From the NCBI RefSeq assembly GCF_020037125.1, contig NZ_JAIQDG010000031.1, positions 62,001 to 126,000 of the forward strand: a stretch of DNA of 64,000 nucleotides. Direction: 5' to 3'. The notes beneath the pieces are model-generated. The model made no database searches, was not told the DNA's origin, and was given only the letters and a program-made list of their open reading frames with translations. A program made the translations under genes and the position numbers. Positions 1 through 7,045 of the stretch are shown here, in pieces. Each line of letters starts with the position of its first letter. Position 1 is the first letter of the stretch. This stretch comes from Myxococcus sp. RHSTA-1-4. GTDB lineage: Bacteria; Myxococcota; Myxococcia; Myxococcales; Myxococcaceae.

Positions 1-115
1 TCATGCGTGGCCGCGCGTAGAAGTTCATCGCGGTGGAACCGCTCAGCATGTACGGGATGCCGGCCTGCTCGAGTCGGCTGCCCACCAGCAGGAGAACCTT
101 GAGGTAGTCGTCCAC
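1..115 (-). CDS. Nucleotidyltransferase-like protein, N-terminal fragment (runs off the left edge)
   Basis: Only the first 38 or so codons are present; the gene continues beyond base 1. From a GTG at 115 the peptide begins V-D-D-Y-L-K-V-L-L and contains SGSTAMNFYARPRM. That motif is typical of the start of small nucleotidyltransferase-fold proteins (AbiEii/DUF6036-like), where it precedes the catalytic acidic residues, which lie outside the window. The frame is closed by a TGA upstream, so the start must lie between the TGA and base 115. GTG 115 is chosen because related proteins start close to the DYLKVL segment; no strong ribosome binding site is visible. Many relatives are toxin-antitoxin or abortive-infection partners, but this cannot be decided from the fragment. 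Confidence 0.55.
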   Translation of the reverse strand, partial: MDDYLKVLLLVGSRLEQAGIPYMLSGSTAMNFYARPRM

Positions 116-203
116 GGAGACAAAATACCGCGTCCCTCCCTCGAGCGCCCCTCAACTCAGCGAGCCTGGGCGACCCACATCCAGGCGTGCCGCCCCCACG
201 GAC

Positions 204-1010
204 CTACCGCCCGAAGCCCCCCAGCGCCGTCCTGCTGAAGCTCGCCGCCCCCTGGCTCACCCGCACCGCGCTCTGGCTGAAGACCTGGAACGCGGCGCGA
301 ATCTCCTGCGCCTTCTGGCCCGGCGTCAGAATCCACTTGTCCTCGATGCCCATCTCCCGGAACACGCGGCGGAAGTCGGTGCTCCCGTCGTCGATGCCCA
401 TCGCCGCGACGATGTGGCTCTCCGCCCGCTGAAGGTCCTTCACCAGCGCCGCCACATCCCGCGCCTTCGCCTTCTGCGAGTGCATGTCCGCGCCGTCCGT
501 AATCAGCAGCGTCACCGTCCGCACCGGCACGCCGTTGCCGCTGAACTCCTGCGACTTCGCCAGCACCGTGCCCAGCAGCACCACCGTCTGGTCGTACAAC
601 GGCGTGCCCTCGTCCGCCCGGTAGTTCCCCGAGTGCATCCGCACCACGTCCTCCAGCGGCCGGAACGGGTTCAGCACAGTCCCATTCAGGTAGCGCGTGT
701 GGAAGAGGACGCCGTCCTTCTGCTTGCTCGCCAGCAGCGCGTCGAGCACCAGGTTGTGCCCATCACACACCGTCTTCTCGTGCCCCGCGGTCGAGATGCT
801 CCCCGAGTCATCCGGCATCACCGTCACCAGCACCACCTCGCTGGCCTGCACGTCCTCCACGCACACGCCGAGCCCCGCCTGAATCTGCGCCCCCAGGTCC
901 ACCACCGTCAGCGCCTGCAACCCCGCCGGGCTCAGCACGCCCTCCGCGTGCGCATCCTGAAAGAGCTTCTGGACGCCACTGCCATTCCCACCGCTCGCCT
1001 TGCTGCTCAT
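204..1010 (-). CDS. vWA-domain protein (TerY-like), last gene of a TerY-P-type operon
   Basis: 268 residues, predicted cytoplasmic: no signal peptide or membrane segment. A von Willebrand factor A fold is indicated by a complete metal (MIDAS) site: D67-x-S69-x-S71 in MPDDSGSIS, T136 in EGTPLYD and D172 in LITDGAD. TerY-type vWA proteins bind partners through a Mg2+-bridged site and, with a PP2C phosphatase and a zinc-ribbon kinase, form the TerY-P triad known from comparative genomics. Both partners are encoded just upstream on the same strand (4099-4902, 2214-4094), separated only by the cysteine hydrolase gene. ATG 1010 is preceded by AAGGAG with 8 nt spacing; a GTG at 1019 is the alternative. 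The binding partner and trigger are unknown. Confidence 0.85.
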   Translation of the reverse strand: MSSKASGGNGSGVQKLFQDAHAEGVLSPAGLQALTVVDLGAQIQAGLGVCVEDVQASEVVLVTVMPDDSGSISTAGHEKTVCDGHNLVLDALLASKQKDGVLFHTRYLNGTVLNPFRPLEDVVRMHSGNYRADEGTPLYDQTVVLLGTVLAKSQEFSGNGVPVRTVTLLITDGADMHSQKAKARDVAALVKDLQRAESHIVAAMGIDDGSTDFRRVFREMGIEDKWILTPGQKAQEIRAAFQVFSQSAVRVSQGAASFSRTALGGFGR

Positions 1011-1081
1011 GACTCCCACTCCTTCGCCCTTCTCGAGGGCATGTCCATTTCGTTCGACTGCCTCCGGCCCCGCGGCTCAGC

Positions 1082-2146
1082 TCACGCGATGCGCAGGTCC
1101 GGCCAGCTCGCCAGCGGGTCCGTGGACTTCACCAGGTGCATGCCCGCGTCCGCGAAGCGCTTCAGCGCCGCCTCCGCCTGCGGCGTGAAGTCCGCCGCGA
1201 AGCCGCCCTTCCCGTCCGGCACCGTCACCGCCGACATGCAGTCCGTCAGCAGGTACACCTTGCGAGCCAGCGCCGCGTCCTGCGCGACAATCTCCCCCAG
1301 CAGGTCGTCGATGGAGCTCTTCACGCAGTGGCTCGCCGCCTGGCCGGCAATCACCACCGCGTCCGCCGTGAGCAGCGTCTTGAGGAACTGCGTGTTCCGC
1401 TGCGCCAGCGGCTGCCCGTCATGCCGGGCGAGCACCTCCGGCCGCAGCACCGAGTAGTTCTCCGTCAGCGGGTTGCCGCCCTTCACCTCCGCCCAGGACT
1501 GCATGCCACGCACGTACGAGTGGAACAGCCGCGCCTCCTGCACCACGCCCGCCAGCGCGTGCCCGTCGCTGCCCAGCAGGCAGTGCGGCGGCCACAGGTA
1601 CAGCGTGTACTTCCCCGCCCGCTCCAGCTCCTCGCAGTAGTACTTCACCTGCTTCAACAGCCACGGGTAGTTGCCGCCGCACAGCCACTTCGCCACCGCG
1701 GGGTTCGGCCTCGCCTGCCCGCGCTCAATCTGCTCGCGTGTCACCTCGCGGTACGCCGTGAGCGGCTTGTCGTCCTGGTCCACCCAGAAGGACGGGAAGA
1801 AAATCTGGTACGCGAAGTGGGTGTCGAGCGTCGCCGTCACGTTCGTCAGCGCGCCGAGGTTGCGGTAGATGAACTCGGCGATGCGGCGGCTGTCGTCCAC
1901 GGCCCCGCGCCCGCTGCGGCCCGCCACGTAGAGCGAGCCCTCCGGGAAGCAGAAGTCCTTCTGCACGTCGATGAGCAGCAGGTGCAGGTTGAACGTGTCC
2001 GTCGCGGCCACCGAGAGGTCGTTCGCGGCCCGCCAGGTGGCGGCGGCCTCCTGGATCTTCCCGGCGTTCGGCCCGTAGCCGAACTGCCCCGCATGGTCCG
2101 CCCGGTAGAACCCCGGCAGCGGCAACTCCTTGATTTGCGTCTTCAT
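1082..2146 (-). CDS. Isochorismatase-superfamily cysteine hydrolase, nicotinamidase-like
   Basis: 354 residues, much longer than a typical nicotinamidase PncA (about 200). The core signatures are present: IDVQKDFCFPEGSL with the catalytic Asp, a LDTHF segment matching the metal-site D-x-H of PncA, PPHCLLGSDG corresponding to the family HCxxGTxG loop, and AGQAASHCVKSS with the nucleophilic Cys. The likely reaction is amide hydrolysis such as nicotinamide to nicotinate, but the extra N-terminal and internal segments leave the substrate open. It lies 67 nt downstream of the kinase gene in the PP2C-kinase-hydrolase-vWA operon. The operon is preceded by a NrtR-type regulator gene, which makes an NAD-related substrate more likely. 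ATG 2146 has a purine-rich AGGGGGCAGGA upstream. Confidence 0.82.
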   Translation of the reverse strand: MKTQIKELPLPGFYRADHAGQFGYGPNAGKIQEAAATWRAANDLSVAATDTFNLHLLLIDVQKDFCFPEGSLYVAGRSGRGAVDDSRRIAEFIYRNLGALTNVTATLDTHFAYQIFFPSFWVDQDDKPLTAYREVTREQIERGQARPNPAVAKWLCGGNYPWLLKQVKYYCEELERAGKYTLYLWPPHCLLGSDGHALAGVVQEARLFHSYVRGMQSWAEVKGGNPLTENYSVLRPEVLARHDGQPLAQRNTQFLKTLLTADAVVIAGQAASHCVKSSIDDLLGEIVAQDAALARKVYLLTDCMSAVTVPDGKGGFAADFTPQAEAALKRFADAGMHLVKSTDPLASWPDLRIA

Positions 2147-2191
2147 CGTCCTGCCCCCTCTGTGTGGCGCGAAGGCCCCGGGCCCGCGCGC

Positions 2192-2213
2192 GTTGAAGAA
2201 ACGTTCCTTCCAC
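2192..2213. repeat. Imperfect 22-bp palindrome, second copy of the 19345 element
   Basis: The half GTTGAAGAAA is followed by CG and TTCCTTCCAC. The right half is identical to that of the perfect palindrome at 19345-19366; the left half differs at two positions. It directly abuts the stop codon of the kinase gene on the minus strand, so in RNA it would form a hairpin right after the coding region. Confidence 0.6.
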
Positions 2214-4094
2214 TCACGTCATCCGAAGCGCGGCGATGTCCTGCCGCCCCACCACCACCAGCCCCTGCTTCGCGAGGAAGAGGTGGCTGCCCGAGTCCAC
2301 GAAGGGCTCGGCATCCGGGAACTCGCGCACGGCCTCCAGCCGCCCCTGCCGCAGCTCCACCCGCGTGAGCCCCGCATCCGTGGCGACGAAGAGCGCCTCC
2401 CCCGCCGCACACCGGCCGCGCGCACCGTTGCCCAGCCACGAGCCATCCCCCGCCTCGGCCACCGCGCTCGCACGCACCGCCCCGTCCGAGCCCACCACCA
2501 CGCAGTGGTGCACCGTGCGCCCGCCGGCCTCCTCCGTCAGGAAGAGCCACGCGTTCGGCCCGTCGAAGACACACTCCGCTTCCACGAGCTGTCCCGAGGG
2601 CCACGGCAGCGCCAGTCCGTCCTTCAATCCCAAGCGTCCCACGTCGAAGACGAAAGCCCCGCGCAGCCCACCCGCGCGGTGGAACCCCAGCCCGAAGCGG
2701 GGCCCCACGAAGAGCCGCGTCTGTCCTTCGAGCACGTCGCCGATGCGCTCCGGCCCGTACGCCCCATCCCGCCACAGCCCGCCGCCCACCGCCCAGTAGC
2801 GGTGCCTCGCGTTCGCGGCGAAGGCGGGACGTCCCTCGGGTGCGTCCACCCCCACGCGCTCCGCCGCGCGTCCCGGTGCCAGCACCACCAGCTCCCCGCC
2901 CCGCCCCACCAGCGTCACGTCCCCTTGCAGCGCCCAGCGCAGCGAGGGGTCCAGCGGTCCACGCAGCACCACGCTCCCGTCCTCGCGCCGGTACGCCCCG
3001 TCCGCGTGGTACAGCCAGCGCAACACGCCGTCCTCGGCACAGGCGTGCACCAGCACTCCGCGCGTGGAGAACAGGCGCGTCGCCGTCACCTGCCCGCGCG
3101 CCGAGGTGACGGGCGTGACGGACGCCGTGGCATTCGGCTGGCACGTGGGGCACACGCCACGCGCATGCTCCACTCCGCACGAGGCGCACGCGGTGAAGCG
3201 CAGTCCTTCCAGCAAGGGCAAAGGAAAGGCTCCGCGCAGGTCCTCCACGAAGACGCGGTGCAGGTGGTGCAGCACGGCGTCCGGCAGCGTGGCCAGCGGC
3301 AGCGCGGGCTTGGGGTACTGCACCTCCGGATGGAAGACGGTGATGCGCTGGAGCACGCGGCCCGCGGGCGTCGTCCTCGCCGCCGGAGTCCTCGGTTTGT
3401 GCACGCCTCCGTGCGGGCCCACGCACAGCAGGCTCTGCATCACCGACACGGTGAAGGCATACCAATCGCTCTCCACGGACGGGGGCCGCGTGGGCACCAG
3501 GCCACCGGCACCACCACCACCGCCGAGCCGCAGCGGGTCGAGGAATCGCTCGGTGAACACCTGGCAGGGGAACGCGCCGAACTGGAAGCTGTCCGCGTCG
3601 ATGAGATACGCGTCCGACACGCCCGCCACCAGCACGTTGAGGTCGTTGAAGTCGCCCACCACCACGCCCGACGCATGCAGGGCCTCGAGCGTCCGGTACA
3701 GCCCGCGCAGCACCTCCACCACGCGCGCGGACGTGGCTCCCGCGCGGCGGAACGACGGCTCACCGAAGCGGCGCAGCGGCTCGACGGCGTCCAGCTTGCG
3801 CATGGCGTAGCCCAGCACCCTGCCCTGCTTCTTGTCCGTGGCGAGCGCCTCCGGCACCACCACGTGCCCGGGCAGGCCGGCGGGAAAGGCGCGCAGCTTG
3901 CGCTGGTGCTGGTCCAGGCGGGCGCGCGCGGCGGACTGCTCCGCCGGCAGCCCCGTGTAGTCCGGGTGCTCGGGCGGCTTGAACAGCTTGAGCGCGCGTC
4001 CGTCCCCCAGGTCGAACACGTCCGCCTCGCCGCCCTTGCCCAGGGCGCTCGCCGGATTCACCTTCACCCGCTTCCCTTCGAGCCAGACGTCCAT
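2214..4094 (-). CDS. Protein kinase-like protein with zinc ribbon (TerY-P triad kinase)
   Basis: 626 residues. Residues 18-27 (LGKGGEADVF) form a glycine-rich loop and K36 (RALKLFK) is the likely ATP-anchoring lysine. VVVGDFNDLN (D148, N153) replaces HRDLKxxN as catalytic loop, and DAD (166-168) stands for DFG, giving an atypical but apparently active kinase. C303-x2-C306 and C315-x2-C318 make a zinc ribbon right after the kinase fold, the arrangement described for kinases of TerY-P triads. The remaining 300 residues are beta-rich and propeller-like, of unknown role. ATG 4094 lies 4 nt downstream of the PP2C stop, so the two are probably translationally coupled. Likely role: reversible phosphorylation of a target together with the phosphatase and vWA protein. 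Confidence 0.85.
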   Translation of the reverse strand: MDVWLEGKRVKVNPASALGKGGEADVFDLGDGRALKLFKPPEHPDYTGLPAEQSAARARLDQHQRKLRAFPAGLPGHVVVPEALATDKKQGRVLGYAMRKLDAVEPLRRFGEPSFRRAGATSARVVEVLRGLYRTLEALHASGVVVGDFNDLNVLVAGVSDAYLIDADSFQFGAFPCQVFTERFLDPLRLGGGGGAGGLVPTRPPSVESDWYAFTVSVMQSLLCVGPHGGVHKPRTPAARTTPAGRVLQRITVFHPEVQYPKPALPLATLPDAVLHHLHRVFVEDLRGAFPLPLLEGLRFTACASCGVEHARGVCPTCQPNATASVTPVTSARGQVTATRLFSTRGVLVHACAEDGVLRWLYHADGAYRREDGSVVLRGPLDPSLRWALQGDVTLVGRGGELVVLAPGRAAERVGVDAPEGRPAFAANARHRYWAVGGGLWRDGAYGPERIGDVLEGQTRLFVGPRFGLGFHRAGGLRGAFVFDVGRLGLKDGLALPWPSGQLVEAECVFDGPNAWLFLTEEAGGRTVHHCVVVGSDGAVRASAVAEAGDGSWLGNGARGRCAAGEALFVATDAGLTRVELRQGRLEAVREFPDAEPFVDSGSHLFLAKQGLVVVGRQDIAALRMT

Positions 4095-4098
4095 GGCG

Positions 4099-4902
4099 TC
4101 ACGCCTTCCCCATGTGGCGGCGCAGCACCACCACCGTGGTGTCGTCCGGCAGCAGTCCCGGCGTGCGCACCACGCGCCGGGCCTCGAAGTCGGCACGCAC
4201 CGACTCGCGGTTGAGCAGCGCCAGGTGCCGCCGCAGCGCATCCGGGTTCGCGAAGTAGCGGTCCTCCGTCCAGAGCCGTGACAGCGGGCCCACCGGCTCG
4301 TCCTTGTCCGGGATTCGCGCCGTGGCGAGCCGCGACAGGTCCACCACTCCGTCCGTCCCGAGCAGCAACGCGTGCACGTCCTCCGTGGGCACCAGCGCCC
4401 GCGAGGCCAGCGGCACGTCATTCCCACCCATCAACGCGTAGGCGAGGTACGGCGGCGCATTCCCCGGGAAGGGCCCGAGCGGATGCACCTCGCCGTTGAG
4501 CGCCCACACTCCGTCCCCCGCGGAGAAGACGAGCGTCTTCGTGGGTGTCACCACCGCGCCCACCAGCGTGAAGAGGAAGTCGCCCAGCGCGTCGCGGCCC
4601 AGGTCGCCGCGGAGCTCGCCCAGCAGGCACAGCACGTCCTCGCGCAGGCCCGGGAGGAAGGTGGCCTCGTCCACGCGCTCGCCCTCTTCGAGCCGCAGCA
4701 GCGCCGCCCGCACCAGCCGCCGGACGCCGAGCTGCGCGCCCAGCTCGCTGCACGGCTGGCTGCCACACCCATCCGCGACGACGGCCACCAGCCCGTGCTC
4801 GCTGGCGCGCACGCACAGCGCATCCTGGTTGTTGCGCCCCGCCCGAGCGTGCTCCCGGCCCTGCACCGAGGCGGCGGCGATGTCGAAGGGCAGCGCGGAC
4901 AT
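4099..4902 (-). CDS. PP2C-family protein phosphatase (TerY-P triad)
   Basis: 267 residues, cytoplasmic. The PP2C metal-site motifs are in order: N-N-Q-D near the N-terminus, AVVADGCGS, LLGTDGV and PDDTTVVVL at the end. These Asp residues coordinate the Mn/Mg pair for phosphoserine/threonine hydrolysis. It is the first gene of the operon, followed 4 nt later by the kinase, so phosphatase and kinase would be made together, as in TerY-P triads. ATG 4902 was chosen because the conserved fold begins there and GGGAG precedes it; the open frame continues 33 codons upstream without family similarity. The promoter and operator candidate lie at 5085-5113, giving a leader of about 175 nt. Confidence 0.88.
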   Translation of the reverse strand: MSALPFDIAAASVQGREHARAGRNNQDALCVRASEHGLVAVVADGCGSQPCSELGAQLGVRRLVRAALLRLEEGERVDEATFLPGLREDVLCLLGELRGDLGRDALGDFLFTLVGAVVTPTKTLVFSAGDGVWALNGEVHPLGPFPGNAPPYLAYALMGGNDVPLASRALVPTEDVHALLLGTDGVVDLSRLATARIPDKDEPVGPLSRLWTEDRYFANPDALRRHLALLNRESVRADFEARRVVRTPGLLPDDTTVVVLRRHMGKA

Positions 4903-5084
4903 GGCTCTCCCGTGGCCCTCTGTCGGGCACGAACGGCGGGATGACTCACAGAGGACGGCACGCCTCACCCGTGGCCTCCCCACGGGCCGCGGCCGTCTCA
5001 CGCCCCTGGAGCGGGTACCGGGGCGCGCCTCTCCTCTCGTGGCGCGGGCGGTGCCTTGTTCCGGGTTCGTGTATCTACAACACC

Positions 5085-5113
5085 AACATAGTGTCCAAAT
5101 TACACCCTGTCAA
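5085..5113 (-). promoter_or_regulatory. Promoter with embedded NrtR operator candidate for the TerY-P operon
   Basis: On the minus strand TTGACA (5113-5108) is followed after exactly 17 nt by TATGTT (5090-5085), a near-consensus sigma-70 promoter and unusual in such GC-rich DNA. The spacer contains the inverted repeat GTGT-N7-ACAC (5091-5105). The plus-strand core ATAGTGTCCAA and the following ACACCC recur in front of the NrtR gene at 5917-5936. A repressor bound here would block polymerase. Confidence 0.72.
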
Positions 5114-5192
5114 ACCAATCGAGGGCGTCGGCACCGGAGGGCAGGGCCACCGTGGGCCCATGCACACTCCGGCGCGGAGGACTCGGGGCCGG

Positions 5193-5882
5193 TCAGAGCT
5201 CGAAGTTGAAGCCCGCCTTCTCCAGCTGCTTGTACTTCTTGTGGTCGAACCGGTAGAGGCGCGCGGCGCGGTGGGAGACGTCCTGCTCCACCTCGTCCAG
5301 CTCCTCCAGCAGGTCCATGGCCAGAATCTTCTTTCGGAAGTTCCGCTTGTCGAGCGGCCGCTCCAGGATGATTTCGTACAGCCGCTGGAGCTGGGTGAGG
5401 GTGAACTTGGGCGGCAGCAGCTCGAAGCCGATGGGCTGGTAGCGGACCTTGCCCTTGAGCCGCTGCAGCGCGGTGGCGAGGATGTCCGCGTGGTCGAACG
5501 CCAGCTTCGGCGTGTCCCAGACGGAGAACCATGCCGCCTCGCGTGCATCCGTGGCCGCGTGCAACCGGTGGTCGCTGAGCTTCACCAGCGCGAAGTACGC
5601 CACCGTGACGATGCGCCCGCGCGGGTCCCTGTCCGGCGCACCGAAGGTGTAGAGCTGCTCCATGTGCGCGGGGCGGATGCCGGCCTCTTCCTCCAGCTCG
5701 CGGCGCGCGGCGGCGTCCAGGGACTCGTCCATCCGCACGAAGCCGCCCGGCAGCGCCCAGCGCCCCGCGAAGGGCTCCACGCCGCGCTGGATGAGCAGCA
5801 CCTTCAGGTCGTCTTCATCCTGGCCGAAGACGACACAGTCCACCGTCAGCGCCGGCCTTGGGTACTCGTAGGTGTGGCTCAC
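5193..5882 (-). CDS. nrtR: NrtR-type transcriptional regulator (Nudix domain plus winged helix)
   Basis: 229 residues. The N-terminal Nudix domain carries a full Nudix box, G-x5-E-x7-REL-x-EE-x-G ([18 protein letters not shown] and on). The C-terminal part ([20 protein letters not shown], followed by [14 protein letters not shown]) is the winged-helix region diagnostic of NrtR, a repressor of NAD biosynthesis genes that responds to ADP-ribose or NAD. The intact box leaves ADP-ribose hydrolysis possible. GTG 5882 is preferred over the ATGs at 5918 and 5927: those lie in or upstream of the -10 of the predicted promoter, and GGATGGAG precedes the GTG. It has its own promoter with an operator candidate (autoregulation). 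The next operon downstream carries the same operator and a nicotinamidase-like gene. Confidence 0.85.
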   Translation of the reverse strand: MSHTYEYPRPALTVDCVVFGQDEDDLKVLLIQRGVEPFAGRWALPGGFVRMDESLDAAARRELEEEAGIRPAHMEQLYTFGAPDRDPRGRIVTVAYFALVKLSDHRLHAATDAREAAWFSVWDTPKLAFDHADILATALQRLKGKVRYQPIGFELLPPKFTLTQLQRLYEIILERPLDKRNFRKKILAMDLLEELDEVEQDVSHRAARLYRFDHKKYKQLEKAGFNFEL

Positions 5883-5913
5883 GGCTCCATCCGTTCGCGG
5901 GCGTTGGACGCAC

Positions 5914-5943
5914 GGCATAGTGTCCAACGCACACCCGGGTCAA
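5914..5943 (-). promoter_or_regulatory. nrtR promoter with operator candidate (autoregulation)
   Basis: On the minus strand TTGACC (5943-5938), an 18-nt spacer and TATGCC (5919-5914). The spacer holds GTGT-N7-ACAC (5920-5934), with ATAGTGTCCAA and ACACCC identical to the site at 5088-5107. In addition GCGTTGGAC (5901-5909) and GTCCAACGC (5922-5930) form a perfect 9-bp inverted repeat overlapping the -10. Confidence 0.68.
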
Positions 5944-5955
5944 GCTGGCGTGGAG

Positions 5956-6963
5956 CTACACCCGCACCATGCGCGAGAGCTGGCGCCAGTCGACGAGCTG
6001 GACGCTCTCCTCGGCCAGGTCGAACTCCACCGAGCGGCGCATGCCGATGACGTCGCCGCCCATCTGGAAGGGCACCTCGCGGTCGAAGTCCATGCGCAGG
6101 CGCTGGACGAACCAGTCGTGCATGTGAGGGATGGGGTGCTCGCCGCGCCACAGGCGGAACATGTTGCGCGTGGCCTCCAGCACGCTGCCGCCGTAGACGC
6201 GCACGGAGAGCCGGTGCGGCACCGCCTGGGCGAAGGGGAAGGCCTTGAAGCCGAAGCCCCACTCCGGCGTGGTGGCCGCGCCGGCCACGCCCGCGGGCCC
6301 TCGGTACAGCAGCGCGCCCTTGTCCCCGTGCGGCACCGGCTGCACCGCGCCCCGCGAGTCCACGGTGAGCGCGGTGTCTCCCAGGTTGTAGACGGACACC
6401 TGGGGGTTGCCGTCGCCGAAGACGTGGCGGGGAATCGTCCGGGTGAACATGGCGCCGAGGTAGCCGCGCAGGCCCGCCTGGGTGCCACGCAGCGGCCCGG
6501 CGACGGAGAGCTGGTTCTTGAAGTCCTGAATCATCTCCGCGTCCCAGCCGGTGCCGGCGAAGGGGGCCACCTTGCCCTCCACGCGCACCAGGGCGAAGGG
6601 GCGCAGGGGCGGCAGGCGCTCGCCCACCGCGGCGATCTGCTTCAGCGCCAGCGCGGGACGGGGCGCGCCGGTGACGCGGGCCCAGGCATTGCCGGTGCCC
6701 AGCGGCAGCACGCCGATGGCCGGCAGGGCCACGCCCGCCGTGCGCAGCTCATTGAGGAGCCCGGTAATCGTGCCGTCTCCCCCTCCGGCGAGCAGCAGGG
6801 AGGGCGGGTTGGGCCGCAGGGTGTCGGAAATCCAGGCTCGCGCCTCCTCGAGAGAGCGGGTGAGCGCCACGCGCGCCCGGGGGAGGAAGCGCTCCACGAG
6901 GCCCCCCACTCCTTCGGAGCCCCGGCGTGCACGCAGGTTGACGAGGACGGCGATGTCGGTCAT
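5956..6963 (-). CDS. Diacylglycerol/lipid kinase-family protein
   Basis: 335 residues. The N-terminal nucleotide-binding lobe of the DAGK catalytic fold begins with AVLVNLRAR and contains LLAGGGDGTI, the GGGDGT phosphate-binding motif, and LPLGTGNAWA. The family uses ATP to phosphorylate diacylglycerol, sphingosine or related lipids at the inner membrane. The C-terminal beta-sandwich lobe (from about residue 150) includes FAGTGWDAEMI and a long substrate-lobe segment ending SVEFDLAEESVQL. No membrane segment is visible. ATG 6963 was chosen because the fold starts there; an in-frame ATG at 6993 is possible. The lipid substrate cannot be told. Next upstream on the same strand, 82 nt away, is an SDR gene, possibly co-transcribed. 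Confidence 0.85.
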   Translation of the reverse strand: MTDIAVLVNLRARRGSEGVGGLVERFLPRARVALTRSLEEARAWISDTLRPNPPSLLLAGGGDGTITGLLNELRTAGVALPAIGVLPLGTGNAWARVTGAPRPALALKQIAAVGERLPPLRPFALVRVEGKVAPFAGTGWDAEMIQDFKNQLSVAGPLRGTQAGLRGYLGAMFTRTIPRHVFGDGNPQVSVYNLGDTALTVDSRGAVQPVPHGDKGALLYRGPAGVAGAATTPEWGFGFKAFPFAQAVPHRLSVRVYGGSVLEATRNMFRLWRGEHPIPHMHDWFVQRLRMDFDREVPFQMGGDVIGMRRSVEFDLAEESVQLVDWRQLSRMVRV

Positions 6964-7045
6964 GGCGGGCGGACTCTCCCGAGGCATTGTCATGGCCCGG
7001 TCACGGCGCCTCACCCTGGAGGGCGTCGTGACATGAAAATGACCC

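Noticed and set aside
2130-4214. Long open frame opposite the TerY-P kinase gene
   Set aside because: Composition (His/Arg/Pro runs) and lack of a ribosome binding site show it is a shadow of the kinase gene.
5883-5927. Longer N-terminus of the NrtR protein (ATG at 5918 or 5927)
   Set aside because: Those codons lie in or upstream of the predicted -10 box and the operator, and the family fold starts at the later GTG.
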